DNA of 64,000 nt from Flavobacterium bernardetii (GCF_011305415.1 NZ_JAANOQ010000001.1:921401-985400), one strand, 5' to 3'; counted from the first letter of the stretch, positions 42,706 to 51,668 are shown. The notes: generated by a model not told the origin, from the letters alone. Program-made: numbers and translations.

Positions 42706-44100
42706 TTAATCGTTTTTAACTTTTACAATTTGTGCCATTAATTCTGCTTCTGAAACTAATTTTCCGTTCGCATAAGCATAAGCTTGCATGTGACAAATTC
42801 CTCTTCTGATTGGAGTAATCAATTCACATTTAAACACTAAGGTATCGCCTGGTAAAACTTTTTGTTTGAATTTTACATTGTCTATTTTCATAAAAAATGT
42901 AAGGTAATTTTCTGGATCTGGAACAGTACTTAAAATTAAGATTCCTCCTGTTTGTGCCATAGCTTCAACTTGTAAAACACCTGGCATAACTGGTGCTCCT
43001 GGGAAATGTCCTACGAAGAAAGGTTCGTTCATAGTTACATTTTTCAATCCAACTACATGCGTATCTGATAATTCTAAAATTTTATCTACTAATAAGAATG
43101 GTGGTCTGTGTGGTAACAAATCCATAATTCCATGAATATCTAAAACAGGTTCTTTATGTAAATCGTAAACTGGAATGTTGTTTTTCTCTTCTAGTTTAAT
43201 AATTTTTGATAGTTTTTTCGCAAATTGAGTATTTACAAAATGTCCTGGTTTATTAGCAATCACTTTACCTTGAATTCTTGTTCCAATTAAAGACAAATCA
43301 CCCACAATATCTAATAATTTATGACGAGCAGCTTCGTTTGGAAAATGCAACGTCAAATTATCTAAAATTCCGTTTTCTGTAACAGAAATAGATTCTTTAT
43401 TGAAAGCTTTCTTTAAACTTGTCATTGTTTCTGAAGAAATTTCTTTATCTACATACACAATTGCGTTATTTAAATCGCCTCCTTTAATTAAACCATTATT
43501 TAAAAGCGCTTCTAATTCATGTAAAAAACTAAACGTTCTACAAGCTGAGATTTCAGATTTGAAATCAGAAATATTCTTCATGTTGGCATTTTGAGTTCCC
43601 AATACTTTCGTACCGAAATCAACCATTGCCGTAACCGAATAACTTTCACTTGGTATGATAGTAATTTCGCTACCTGTTGCTTCATCTAAATACGAAATAA
43701 CATCTTTTACAACGTATACTTTTCTTTCTGCTTCTTGTTCTACTGAACCTACTTTTTCTAATGCTTCCACAAAATATTTTGAAGAACCATCCATAATTGG
43801 TAACTCTGATGAATTTAATTCGATAATTACGTTATCTAAATCACAACCAACTAAAGCAGCTAATACATGCTCAGGAGTTTGAATCATTACACCTAACTTT
43901 TCTAAATTAGTACCACGTTGTGTATTTACTACATAATTGGCATCGGCTTCGATAATTGGAGCACCTTCTAAATCGATACGTACAAATGTAAATCCGTTGT
44001 TAACTGGTGCTGGTTTAAAAGTCATTGTTACTTCCTGACCAGTATGTAATCCTACACCTGTTAATGAAATTTCGCTTTTTAAAGTCGTTTGTTTTAACAT
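42706..44100 (-). CDS. lpxC/fabZ: Bifunctional LpxC deacetylase / FabZ dehydratase
   Basis: A 464-residue fusion typical of Bacteroidetes. Residues 1-305 are LpxC, the zinc deacetylase committing UDP-GlcNAc derivatives to lipid A: TGVGLHTGQ (14-22), zinc His in TPEHVLAALVGCDLDN (His78) and a second pair in the LTLHFPNEAARHKLLDIVGDL region. Residues 315-464 are FabZ, the 3-hydroxyacyl-ACP dehydratase: LLPHRPPFLLVDKIL and VGHFPGAPVMPGVLQVEAMAQ with the active His/Glu. It starts 4 bases after lpxD and couples lipid A and fatty acid synthesis. Confidence 0.97.
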   Translation of the reverse strand: MLKQTTLKSEISLTGVGLHTGQEVTMTFKPAPVNNGFTFVRIDLEGAPIIEADANYVVNTQRGTNLEKLGVMIQTPEHVLAALVGCDLDNVIIELNSSELPIMDGSSKYFVEALEKVGSVEQEAERKVYVVKDVISYLDEATGSEITIIPSESYSVTAMVDFGTKVLGTQNANMKNISDFKSEISACRTFSFLHELEALLNNGLIKGGDLNNAIVYVDKEISSETMTSLKKAFNKESISVTENGILDNLTLHFPNEAARHKLLDIVGDLSLIGTRIQGKVIANKPGHFVNTQFAKKLSKIIKLEEKNNIPVYDLHKEPVLDIHGIMDLLPHRPPFLLVDKILELSDTHVVGLKNVTMNEPFFVGHFPGAPVMPGVLQVEAMAQTGGILILSTVPDPENYLTFFMKIDNVKFKQKVLPGDTLVFKCELITPIRRGICHMQAYAYANGKLVSEAELMAQIVKVKND

Positions 44101-44104
44101 GATT

Positions 44105-45124
44105 TTATTTATTATCTTTTTTTAATTCTTCTAAATCTTTTATAATTTTTGGCAAGTTTTTAAAATGTACGAATGATTTTGCGAAATCACCATAATTAAA
44201 GGCTGGACTTCCTTGTACCACTTCACCATCTTTTAAGCTTTTACCAATACCAGATTGCGCTTGTATTTTAATATTGTCGCCAATTACTAAATGTCCTGCA
44301 ATACCAACTTGACCACCAATCATACAATTTTTACCAATTTTTGTAGAACCTGCAATACCTGTTTGCGCTGCAATTACAGTATTTTCTCCAATTTCAACAT
44401 TATGGGCAACTTGTATTTGATTATCCAATTTGGCACCTTTTCTAATAATTGTAGAACCTAGTGTGGCTCTATCCACAGTTGAACATGAGCCTACTTCCAC
44501 ATTATCTTCAATGATTACATTTCCAATTTGTGGTACTTTAATATACGTTCCATCTTCTTGTGGTGCGAAACCAAAACCGTCCGAACCAATAATAGTTCCG
44601 GAATGAATGGTTACATTATTTCCAATCTCCGTTTCCGAATAAATTCGAACGCCTGCAAAGAAAACACAATTATCTCCAATAACCACATTATCACCAATGA
44701 AACTATTTGGATATATTTTTACATTATTCCCAATTTTTACATTTTGGCCTAAATAACAAAAGCTTCCCAAATATAAATCCGTGCCGTATTGAACACCTTC
44801 TGATATCATGGAAGGCTGTTCTATTCCAGACTTCATCAATTTTACTTGATTGTAATATTCTAACAATTTTGAAAAAGCTTGATACGCATCATCCACCTTA
44901 ATTAAAGTGGCTTTTACTTCTTGTTCTGCTTCAAAAGTTTTATTCACAATAACAATTGTAGCTGCTGTTGTGTAAATATAATTGACATATTTTGGATTAG
45001 CTAAAAAAGTCAAAGAACCTTCAATTCCTTCTTCAATTTTAGATAATTTATATACTTCAGCATTCGGATTTCCTATAACTTCTCCTTCTAAAATGCCTGC
45101 TATTTGTTCTGCTGTAAATTTCAT
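44105..45124 (-). CDS. lpxD: UDP-3-O-(3-hydroxyacyl)glucosamine N-acyltransferase
   Basis: Third step of lipid A synthesis. A normal 339 residues. The N-terminal uridine-binding domain (1-95) begins MKFTAEQIAGILEGEVIG; the left-handed beta helix follows, with catalytic His in VTIHSGTIIGSDGFGFAP (near 240 in E. coli numbering) and the C-terminal helix FAKSFVHFKNLPKIIKDLEEL. First gene of lpxD-lpxC/fabZ-lpxA-efp-lpxD2. Confidence 0.97.
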   Translation of the reverse strand: MKFTAEQIAGILEGEVIGNPNAEVYKLSKIEEGIEGSLTFLANPKYVNYIYTTAATIVIVNKTFEAEQEVKATLIKVDDAYQAFSKLLEYYNQVKLMKSGIEQPSMISEGVQYGTDLYLGSFCYLGQNVKIGNNVKIYPNSFIGDNVVIGDNCVFFAGVRIYSETEIGNNVTIHSGTIIGSDGFGFAPQEDGTYIKVPQIGNVIIEDNVEVGSCSTVDRATLGSTIIRKGAKLDNQIQVAHNVEIGENTVIAAQTGIAGSTKIGKNCMIGGQVGIAGHLVIGDNIKIQAQSGIGKSLKDGEVVQGSPAFNYGDFAKSFVHFKNLPKIIKDLEELKKDNK

Positions 45125-45220
45125 CTATTATGCTTAAAATTACTATCTGTATAAGATAGAACTCGCTTTTTTTCTCTATTTCATTAACAAAAAAACTAAT
45201 TTTTGTCCATTTCATCTGTG

Positions 45221-45228
45221 CAAAAATA
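45221..45228 (-). promoter_or_regulatory. -7 element TATTTTTG for the lpx operon
   Basis: On the minus strand TATTTTTG lies just past the stop of the HD gene and about 96 bases before the lpxD ATG, giving a ~90-base leader. Confidence 0.45.
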
Positions 45229-45240
45229 TAAAAATTAACC

Positions 45241-46470
45241 TTAATCTATAACTTTCGGATAACAAATAAAATATTTGGTTACCGTTTTAGACAATGCTTT
45301 TAAATGCATTTGGTCTGATGCTTCCACAACCGTTTCAATAGTTTTATCCTTTTTTAAGATGCGAATCGGTTCTGATGATTTGCTGTAAGCTTCGTTTTTT
45401 ATCTTTCCTTTAAACACAAAATATTCTACATCTTTATCGGAAAGATTATATTGCTTTGCATACTTTTCTTTTAAATCTAACCATTTGATTTTATCTATTT
45501 TATCTTCGCTTAGCTCAATCTTTAGTAGATTACGATTGATGATCATTTTACTTAATGAACTCAGCACAAAATCATCATGATATTGCCATTGTTTAATCGC
45601 ACCCAACACATCATAATCGTCTAAATTAGAAAATTTATCTAAGATCGTTTTATCAATTTGATTTAATTCGATTTTGTTATTCAAGAAAAACAATAAAAAC
45701 GGACTTCCGAAAAGCACTTCGCCTTTTATAGCTAATTCTTTCGCGCGTTTTAAGATTTTGGTTAAAGTCAACTCGGCAACAACGCTGGTTTTATGTAAAT
45801 ACGCTTGCCAATACATTAATCGGCGCGCCATTAGGAACTTTTCAATAGAATAAATTCCTTTTTCTTCCATTACTAAAACGTCATCTTGTACGTTTAGCAT
45901 CTGAATTAAACGCTCACTATTTACATTTCCTTCATTCACACCTGTGTAAAAACTATCGCGTTTTAAATAATCCATTCTGTCCATATCTAACTGACTAGAA
46001 ATCAATTGCAACATGAATTTTCTATGGTATTCGCCTTTAAAAACTTGGATAGCTAATGACAATTTTCCGTCAAATTCGGCGTTTAATTGCTCCATAAACA
46101 ACAACGACAATTCTTCGTGATGCACTTCTTCTACCACACTATTTTCTAAAGCGTGACTAAAAGGACCATGACCTATATCATGTAATAAAATGGCAACGTA
46201 TAAAGCATTTTCTTCTTCATCAGAAATAGCTACACCTTTAAACTTAAGAGTTTGTACGGCTTTTTGCATAATATGCATACAACCTAAAGCGTGATGAAAA
46301 CGGGTATGATGCGCACCTGGATACACCAAATACGACATGCCCATTTGAGAAATGCGTCGCAAGCGCTGAAAATACGGATGCTGAATTAAATCGTAAATTA
46401 AGGTATTGGGAATGGTTATAAAACCATAAATAGGATCGTTAAGTATTTTTAATTTGTTGATTTGGCTCAC
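45241..46470 (-). CDS. HD-domain phosphohydrolase
   Basis: A 409-residue HD-superfamily hydrolase. It begins with MSQINKLKILNDPIYGFITIPN and has the metal motif PGAHHTRFHHALGCMHIM (first His) and VAILLHDIGHGPFSHALEN (the HD pair), then MDRMDYLKRDSFYTGVNEG, conserved in the dGTPase-like/SAMHD1-like branch. It probably cleaves nucleotides, perhaps dNTPs, but the substrate is not readable. The start is GTG; no ATG lies near it in frame. Ends about 20 bases before the lpx promoter. Confidence 0.92.
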   Translation of the reverse strand: MSQINKLKILNDPIYGFITIPNTLIYDLIQHPYFQRLRRISQMGMSYLVYPGAHHTRFHHALGCMHIMQKAVQTLKFKGVAISDEEENALYVAILLHDIGHGPFSHALENSVVEEVHHEELSLLFMEQLNAEFDGKLSLAIQVFKGEYHRKFMLQLISSQLDMDRMDYLKRDSFYTGVNEGNVNSERLIQMLNVQDDVLVMEEKGIYSIEKFLMARRLMYWQAYLHKTSVVAELTLTKILKRAKELAIKGEVLFGSPFLLFFLNNKIELNQIDKTILDKFSNLDDYDVLGAIKQWQYHDDFVLSSLSKMIINRNLLKIELSEDKIDKIKWLDLKEKYAKQYNLSDKDVEYFVFKGKIKNEAYSKSSEPIRILKKDKTIETVVEASDQMHLKALSKTVTKYFICYPKVID

Positions 46471-46545
46471 AGAATATGTTTTTGTATAACAAATGTAAGA
46501 AAAAATAGAATATGTTTTTTAATGATTTGGTTTAAGTCTTATTAG

Positions 46546-46740
46546 TTAAAATAGTTTTCTCAATTCATTAATCAATATTAATATTGCAAAAATTGCTAAA
46601 ACAATTGAACTCCCATAAAAATTAGAACCTGAAGCCCATATCATATCACGTTCCTTCCGTTTATAAAATTTATTAGTAAATAAAAGACAAATACTTAATA
46701 ACAAACATATAATTCCAATTAATAAAAAACTATAATTCAT
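46546..46740 (-). CDS. Small two-helix membrane protein, unknown function
   Basis: A 64-residue protein with two hydrophobic segments (SFLLIGIICLLLSICLLFTN and YGSSIVLAIFAILILINEL) around a basic loop FYKRKERDM. No family recognised. The ATG at 46740 is chosen over one at 46758 because the -7 promoter element at 46759-46766 would put the transcription start after the latter. Its promoter core is shared with the two next genes upstream. Confidence 0.6.
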   Translation of the reverse strand: MNYSFLLIGIICLLLSICLLFTNKFYKRKERDMIWASGSNFYGSSIVLAIFAILILINELRKLF

Positions 46741-46758
46741 AATAAAGATTATTTTCAT

Positions 46759-46766
46759 CAAATATA
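46759..46766 (-). promoter_or_regulatory. -7 element TATATTTG, shared promoter copy 3
   Basis: The surrounding minus-strand sequence AAAAGTTTTATATTTGATGA is the same as in the copies at 47472 and 49413, but the upstream half differs here. Confidence 0.6.
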
Positions 46767-46825
46767 AAACTTTTGCCTATTTAAAATAAATAAGCCACAA
46801 TATTAATAATTCAATACAACGAAAT

Positions 46826-47452
46826 CTAAAACAAACTAAATTGAGCATCTAAAGAAGTGGCTTTTAGATTTACTTCATACGGAAATGCAAAATCGTTGTA
46901 ATTTGCTCCGGCTAACCAAGCTTTTTCATCATTTGGCTTTAAAATTATCGGCATTCTTTTTTTAATATTATGAATTTCACTCATTAACGCATTAGCTTGT
47001 GTAGTTAACATGGAAAAAGTAAGCGCATTTAATTTTTCATTAAAACAATAAATTCCAGCAAAGGCAAAGGACTTTTCATTTTCGATTTCAATTACATATT
47101 TTTCTTTTTTGGTTCCTGATTTATTTAACCATTGCCATTCGTAAAACCCATCCGCTACAATTAAACATCTATTTTGTATGGCGTCTTTATAAGAATTAGT
47201 AGTTGTAATATCTTCAACTCTGGCATTTAATGTGAAATCTTGATGCTTTTCATCTTTGGCCCAATTGGGTAATAATCCCCAAATTCCCTGATCAAGTACA
47301 TCTGGATTTTTATCTGTAATAATAACTGATTTAGGATGTTCAAAACCATTAACATAGGCAACAGGTTCTATATTTATTCCTGGTTTTTTCTTAGCATTAA
47401 ACTGTTTTTCTAATACTAAACCTTCTTTTGTTTGTTTGTAATGAAAACACAT
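46826..47452 (-). CDS. SOS response-associated peptidase (SRAP, YedK/HMCES-like)
   Basis: A 208-residue SRAP protein. These enzymes bind abasic sites in single-stranded DNA through the N-terminal Cys2 (MCFHYKQTKEG here) and form a protective cross-link. Other core motifs are seen: LLPNWAKDEKHQDFTLNARVEDI (NAR near 80), ADGFYEWQW (Glu in the active site) and FSMLTTQANALMSEIHNIKKRMPIIL (His near 165). All catalytic positions appear intact. It has its own promoter. Confidence 0.95.
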   Translation of the reverse strand: MCFHYKQTKEGLVLEKQFNAKKKPGINIEPVAYVNGFEHPKSVIITDKNPDVLDQGIWGLLPNWAKDEKHQDFTLNARVEDITTTNSYKDAIQNRCLIVADGFYEWQWLNKSGTKKEKYVIEIENEKSFAFAGIYCFNEKLNALTFSMLTTQANALMSEIHNIKKRMPIILKPNDEKAWLAGANYNDFAFPYEVNLKATSLDAQFSLF

Positions 47453-47466
47453 AAAAAATAAATTTC

Positions 47467-47510
47467 TTCATCAAATATAAAACTTTTACACAATTTTTAA
47501 GAAAAATTAC
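47467..47510 (-). promoter_or_regulatory. 44-bp repeated promoter block, copy 1 (SRAP gene)
   Basis: Identical over 44 bases to 49408-49451. On the minus strand it contains TTTC (possible -33), a 21-base spacer and TATATTTG (47472-47479), 20 bases before the SRAP ATG. Confidence 0.8.
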
Positions 47511-47524
47511 ACTAAACGCAAACT

Positions 47525-47607
47525 TTGTCATTTCGACGTAAGGAGAAATCTCATTCATAGGAAAACTTTTTAACTTTATGTGATTTCTCCTTACGTCGAA
47601 ATGACAA
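47525..47607. repeat. Large inverted repeat with perfect 26-bp arms
   Basis: The left arm (47525-47550) reads TTGTCATTTCGACGTAAGG then AGAAATC; the right arm (47582-47607) is its exact reverse complement, starting GATTTCTCCTTACGTCGAAA. A 31-base loop separates them. It lies after the stop of the type IX cargo gene. I recall the word GTCATTTCGACGAAGGAG as a frequent dispersed element in Bacteroidetes genomes. It probably ends transcription by hairpin formation, though the T-tract is weak. Confidence 0.85.
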
Positions 47608-47611
47608 TTAC

Positions 47612-49351
47612 TTACTCCTTAATCACCTTAACACTTTCTCTTTTACCTGTTTCAGATTGTAAGTGTAATAAATAACAACCGCTTGCAAATTCAGAAATTG
47701 AAATTGTGTTTTCAGTTGTATTAATGCTACCTTGTTTGATTAAAACACCAGTTAGAGTAAATAATTGATAAGTAGTGTTTTCTTTTACAGGAACTGTAAA
47801 TACATTTTGCACTGGGTTTGGATAAATGTTCATTTTTGCTTCTTCAAAACTTTCACTACTTAGTGGTAAACAAGCTTGGGTAGAAAATTTACTAATAAAA
47901 AAATCAGAATCTCCACCTTCATTGACTACAGTGTTATTGTTTACATCATATAATGTACCGCCAAAACCACCGCCAATTATATAATCACCTGAAGCGTCTT
48001 TTACTATCGCAGCACCAAAATCTGTAGAAGGTGTATTACTAGTAATTTTATTCAAACTCAAACAAGCACCAGTTGCACTATTAATACGAGCTAATAAAAC
48101 ATCTGAACCCTGATTAGCTCCGGGAACAGATATAGATTGGCTACCCCAAGTAAGATTCATAGATAAACTTGCAAAACCACTTGTAAATGCTACTTCCGAA
48201 TTATTTATTAAAAGACCTGCAAAGCTTCCAAATCCACCTGAATTATTAGGATTTGACACCCATAAAGAACTTATAGCTGTTGGATTCGTTTTCATAACAA
48301 AAGCAGTTCCAAACGAGGAATTACTAAATCCTAAAAAGGAATCCATATTTAATCCAGTGATTCCACCCGCTATATAAATATTATTTAATGAGTCAAATTC
48401 CAAACCAAAAAACTTCATTGAGCCTGAATCAGTATAGGTGTTTTCGCGTTTCCATAAAAAAGTACCATTGTTGTCATAACAAACCAAAGCCGCAAAATTC
48501 ACTATTGGCTGTCCATTAATATAAAAAGTGCTAAAAGAGCTTTCTTTAATTATAGTAGCATAATAATACCCATTGTGAGGGTTTCTATAATATTTTACAA
48601 CCGAGGAATCATAAGTTTGAACTGTACCTAATTGAGTCGCACTAATAAATGTGCCATCTAAATTATATTTTAAAACATAAGGAGTATATGAATCAGTATT
48701 ACTATTAGTAAAACCACCATCTGCGTAAGTACCAGGTTTCAACCATAAATACCAATAAATGATATCATTTTGCATCTGAAAGTTAAAAGTCCATCCACTT
48801 CCACTACCATTAAGTGTAGGTAGAGAAGGTCGTTTTACATATTGTAAAACACCATTTTTATTGAATTTAGCAAAAAAAGTTAAGGAACAAGCTGAACCAG
48901 TATTTGAAAAAAAATACTCACTATCAATACGTGAGGGATATGGCTCGGTTGGTGTACCAGGATAAGGATGACAGTCCCCCATACTACCTCCAACATACAC
49001 ATTGTCTTGGCTATCTACCACAACTGAGTTAATAGTTTCATCTCCACTGCCACCAAAAATTTTACTCCATCTATAAGTGCCATCGCAAGCAAAACTAGCT
49101 AAAACTACATCTTTTGGAGTTGATCCTGGATTATCAAAATTAATTTTAGGATAACCATCAACATTTAAACCACTCATTGCTACTTTTGATAATACATAAT
49201 AATTTTTTTCACTATCTGTAGCAATACTGTAAGTAGCTTCATTATCTGCATATGGGTTCTCTACACTACCTCCTCGTTTTAACCATTGAAAAGATTGGGA
49301 GAAAGCACTAAAAGCGGCAAAGAATAAAATATATGTTAAAAGTTTTTTCAT
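47612..49351 (-). CDS. Secreted protein with repeated SBBP-like beta blades and type IX sorting domain
   Basis: A 579-residue exported protein. Signal peptide MKKLLTYILFFAAFSAFSQ; then beta-propeller-like segments of SBBP type (YRWSKIFGGSGDETINSVVVDSQDNVYVGGS, FLWKRENTYTDSGSMKFFGLEFDSLNNIYIAGG). The C-terminal type A sorting domain (about 505-579) has MNIYPNPVQNVFTVPV, YQLFTLTGVLIKQGSIN and FASGCYLLHLQSETGK. It should cross the outer membrane through the T9SS, whose regulator PorX is encoded next door in the opposite direction. Role on the surface unknown. Confidence 0.87.
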   Translation of the reverse strand: MKKLLTYILFFAAFSAFSQSFQWLKRGGSVENPYADNEATYSIATDSEKNYYVLSKVAMSGLNVDGYPKINFDNPGSTPKDVVLASFACDGTYRWSKIFGGSGDETINSVVVDSQDNVYVGGSMGDCHPYPGTPTEPYPSRIDSEYFFSNTGSACSLTFFAKFNKNGVLQYVKRPSLPTLNGSGSGWTFNFQMQNDIIYWYLWLKPGTYADGGFTNSNTDSYTPYVLKYNLDGTFISATQLGTVQTYDSSVVKYYRNPHNGYYYATIIKESSFSTFYINGQPIVNFAALVCYDNNGTFLWKRENTYTDSGSMKFFGLEFDSLNNIYIAGGITGLNMDSFLGFSNSSFGTAFVMKTNPTAISSLWVSNPNNSGGFGSFAGLLINNSEVAFTSGFASLSMNLTWGSQSISVPGANQGSDVLLARINSATGACLSLNKITSNTPSTDFGAAIVKDASGDYIIGGGFGGTLYDVNNNTVVNEGGDSDFFISKFSTQACLPLSSESFEEAKMNIYPNPVQNVFTVPVKENTTYQLFTLTGVLIKQGSINTTENTISISEFASGCYLLHLQSETGKRESVKVIKE

Positions 49352-49407
49352 AATTTATTAGTTTGTAAAAATAATTAACTTAAATCAGAATAATTATTTA
49401 TACTATT

Positions 49408-49451
49408 TTCATCAAATATAAAACTTTTACACAATTTTTAAGAAAAATTAC
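49408..49451 (-). promoter_or_regulatory. 44-bp repeated promoter block, copy 2 (type IX cargo gene)
   Basis: Identical over 44 bases to 47467-47510. On the minus strand TATATTTG (49413-49420) lies 61 bases before the cargo gene ATG. The block lies in the divergent gap with porX. Confidence 0.8.
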
Positions 49452-49492
49452 GTTAAACATATAGTAACTTGCACTTTTAAAACAGAGACACG

Positions 49493-51046
49493 ATGAACAA
49501 CATAAAAATACTTTGGGTTGATGACGAAATCGACTTATTAAAGCCACATATTTTATTCTTAGAAAAGAAAAATTACGACGTAACTACTTGCAATAACGGA
49601 CAAGATGCAATTGATTTATATAAAGAAACCGCTTTTGATGTGGTTTTTTTAGATGAAAATATGCCAGGACTTTCGGGATTAGAAACACTTTCTGAAATGA
49701 AAGAATATAAATCTTCTACACCGGTAATTATGATTACAAAAAGTGAAGAAGAATATATTATGGAAGAAGCTATCGGTAGTAAAATTGCCGATTATTTGAT
49801 AAAACCTGTAAATCCTAATCAGATTTTATTGAGTTTGAAGAAAAACTTAGACCATTCGCGTTTAATTTCTGAAAAAACAACTTTAGATTATCAGAAGGAA
49901 TTCAGAAAAATTGCCATGGAAATGTCGATGGTGAATTCTTTTGACGAATGGGCAGAATTCTACAGAAAATTAGTGTATTGGGAAATAGAATTAGAAACTA
50001 TTGAAGACCAAAATTTAATTCAGATTTTGGAAAGTCAGAAAGCAGAAGCCAATTTACAATTCGGAAAATTTATTGAACGTAATTACGAAGATTGGTTCGA
50101 TGAAAAAGCGGATAAACCAATTCTTTCACATAAATTATTTGGTGAATTTGTAGCGCCAGAAATTCGTAAAAAAGACAAACCAATTCTTTTCGTAGTTATT
50201 GATAATTTACGTTTGGATCAATGGAAAATTTTTGAAAGCATTGTATTTAATCATTACAAAGTGGAGAAAGAAGCCAACTACTACTCTATTTTACCAACGG
50301 CGACTCAGTATGCCAGAAATGCGATTTTCTCAGGATTATTGCCTTTAGAAATGGAGAAAAAATTCCCTCAATATTGGAAAAATGATACAGAAGAAGGTGG
50401 AAAAAATTTACATGAAGCCGATTTCTTAAACGAACAATTAAAACGTTTAGGTTTAAATATTAAAAGTGAATACTATAAAATCACCAATTTACGTGATGGA
50501 AAGAAACTAGTCGATAATTTTAAAGCATGTAAAAACAACGACTTAACTACTGTTGTGTACAATTTCGTAGATATGTTATCGCATGCCAAAACGGAAATGG
50601 ATGTTGTAAAAGAACTTGCTTCAAATGACAAAGCCTATCGTTCTCTAACGTTGAGTTGGTTTAAAAATTCGCCGTTGTTAGAAATGATTCAACAAGCGCA
50701 ACAAATGGGTTTCAAACTAATTATCACAACCGATCACGGAACGATTAATTGTAAAAATCCATCAAAAGTCATTGGTGATAAAAATACAAGTTTAAATTTA
50801 CGATACAAAACCGGTAGAAGTTTAACTTACGAAGATAAAGACGTTTATGCTGTAAAAGATCCTAAGAAAATTGGCTTACCTTCGATTAACATGACCAGTT
50901 CGTATATTTTTGCAAAAAGCGATTACTTTTTAGCTTACGTAAACAACTTTAATCATTATGTAAGTTATTACCGAAATACGTATCAACACGGAGGAATTTC
51001 GTTAGAAGAAATGATTATTCCATGTATAGTTTTAAATCCGAAATAA
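49493..51046 (+). CDS. porX: PorX-type response regulator with PglZ domain
   Basis: A 517-residue two-part regulator. The receiver domain (1-125) has KILWVDDEIDLLKP (Asp10, Asp11), the phospho-acceptor Asp54 in VVFLDENMPGLSG, Thr82 and Lys104. A helical linker follows, then a PglZ/alkaline-phosphatase-like domain (about 205-517) with LFVVIDNLRLDQWKI, YSILPTATQYARNAIFSGLLP, VDMLSHAKTEM and ITTDHGTINCKNP as metal ligands. In Flavobacteria and Porphyromonas PorX controls type IX secretion with PorY and SigP. The PglZ part is a nucleotide/phospho-ester hydrolase in PorX; it does not indicate a BREX defence system here. porY is not in the window. Confidence 0.95.
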   Translation: MNNIKILWVDDEIDLLKPHILFLEKKNYDVTTCNNGQDAIDLYKETAFDVVFLDENMPGLSGLETLSEMKEYKSSTPVIMITKSEEEYIMEEAIGSKIADYLIKPVNPNQILLSLKKNLDHSRLISEKTTLDYQKEFRKIAMEMSMVNSFDEWAEFYRKLVYWEIELETIEDQNLIQILESQKAEANLQFGKFIERNYEDWFDEKADKPILSHKLFGEFVAPEIRKKDKPILFVVIDNLRLDQWKIFESIVFNHYKVEKEANYYSILPTATQYARNAIFSGLLPLEMEKKFPQYWKNDTEEGGKNLHEADFLNEQLKRLGLNIKSEYYKITNLRDGKKLVDNFKACKNNDLTTVVYNFVDMLSHAKTEMDVVKELASNDKAYRSLTLSWFKNSPLLEMIQQAQQMGFKLIITTDHGTINCKNPSKVIGDKNTSLNLRYKTGRSLTYEDKDVYAVKDPKKIGLPSINMTSSYIFAKSDYFLAYVNNFNHYVSYYRNTYQHGGISLEEMIIPCIVLNPK

Positions 51047-51059
51047 TAAAATCTTAATA

Positions 51060-51090
51060 AATGGTGACTGAGGCTCTCGAAGTCACCATT
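51060..51090. repeat. Short palindrome between porX and tsaE
   Basis: AATGGTGACT (51060-51069) and AGTCACCATT (51081-51090) pair perfectly around GAGGCTCTCGA, which is itself partly symmetric. There is no T-tract after it. It recalls short GACTGAG...TCGAAGTC palindromes I remember from many bacterial genomes. Confidence 0.7.
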
Positions 51091-51104
51091 AAATAAAAGA
51101 AAAA

Positions 51105-51521
51105 ATGACTGCAACTTTTACCTTAGAAGAAATAAATAAAGTAGCCAAAGACATATTAGCCACACCTAATTTAAAAAAAGTAATTACGTTTCACGCTACA
51201 ATGGGCGTTGGAAAAACCACTTTAATTAAGGAATTAGTTAAAGAATTAGGCGTTACAGGAAATTCTAGTAGTCCGACTTTTTCATTAGTTAACGAATATG
51301 AGTCTAAAACTGGAGAAATTATTTATCATTTTGATTTATATCGAATAAATAATGAATTAGAAGCGTACGATATGGGAATTGACGAATATTTTTATTCTGG
51401 AAATTGGTGTTTTATTGAATGGCCAGAAAAAGTACCGCATTTGTTACCTTTAGATCATGCATCGATTGTAATTAGAAGTTTACCAAATGGAAAAAGAGAA
51501 TTGCTTTTAAAAAATGATTAG
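51105..51521 (+). CDS. tsaE: tRNA threonylcarbamoyladenosine biosynthesis ATPase TsaE
   Basis: A 138-residue P-loop ATPase that works with TsaD and TsaB in t6A37 formation. Walker A is MGVGKTTLIKEL (GVGKTT 34-39), followed by SSSPTFSLVNEYES (switch I region), IIYHFDLYRI and WCFIEWPEKVPHLL. Its partner tsaD is at 1537-2571, about 49 kb away, so the pathway genes are dispersed. Same strand as porX and ald, but with a palindrome before and a repeat plus promoter after it. Confidence 0.96.
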   Translation: MTATFTLEEINKVAKDILATPNLKKVITFHATMGVGKTTLIKELVKELGVTGNSSSPTFSLVNEYESKTGEIIYHFDLYRINNELEAYDMGIDEYFYSGNWCFIEWPEKVPHLLPLDHASIVIRSLPNGKRELLLKND

Positions 51522-51524
51522 ATA

Positions 51525-51565
51525 GGTACACGGATTTAGCAGATTAAAACTGATAAACGCTGATT
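51525..51565 (+). repeat. Dispersed intergenic repeat (ACRCGGATT family)
   Basis: Reads GGTACACGGATTTAGCAG, then ATTAAAACTGATAAACGCTG, matching the left arm at 6923-6973. It lies 4 bases after the tsaE stop. Confidence 0.55.
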
Positions 51566-51617
51566 TTTATTTTTTTATATTTTCTCAAAAACTTCTTAAG
51601 AACTTTATGACTATACA

Positions 51618-51649
51618 TTTGTCATATTTGAGAAAATTACTTAATTTGG
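51618..51649 (+). promoter_or_regulatory. Candidate promoter of ald
   Basis: TTTG (51618-51621), a 20-base spacer and TAATTTGG (51642-51649) approximate the -33/-7 pattern. The -7 element ends 20 bases before the ATG. Confidence 0.5.
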
Positions 51650-51668
51650 CTACAAATTCGAAATAACC

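Noticed and set aside
49493..51046. PglZ domain as a sign of a BREX phage-defence island
   Set aside because: The PglZ domain follows a response-regulator receiver domain, the PorX layout, and no other BREX genes are present.
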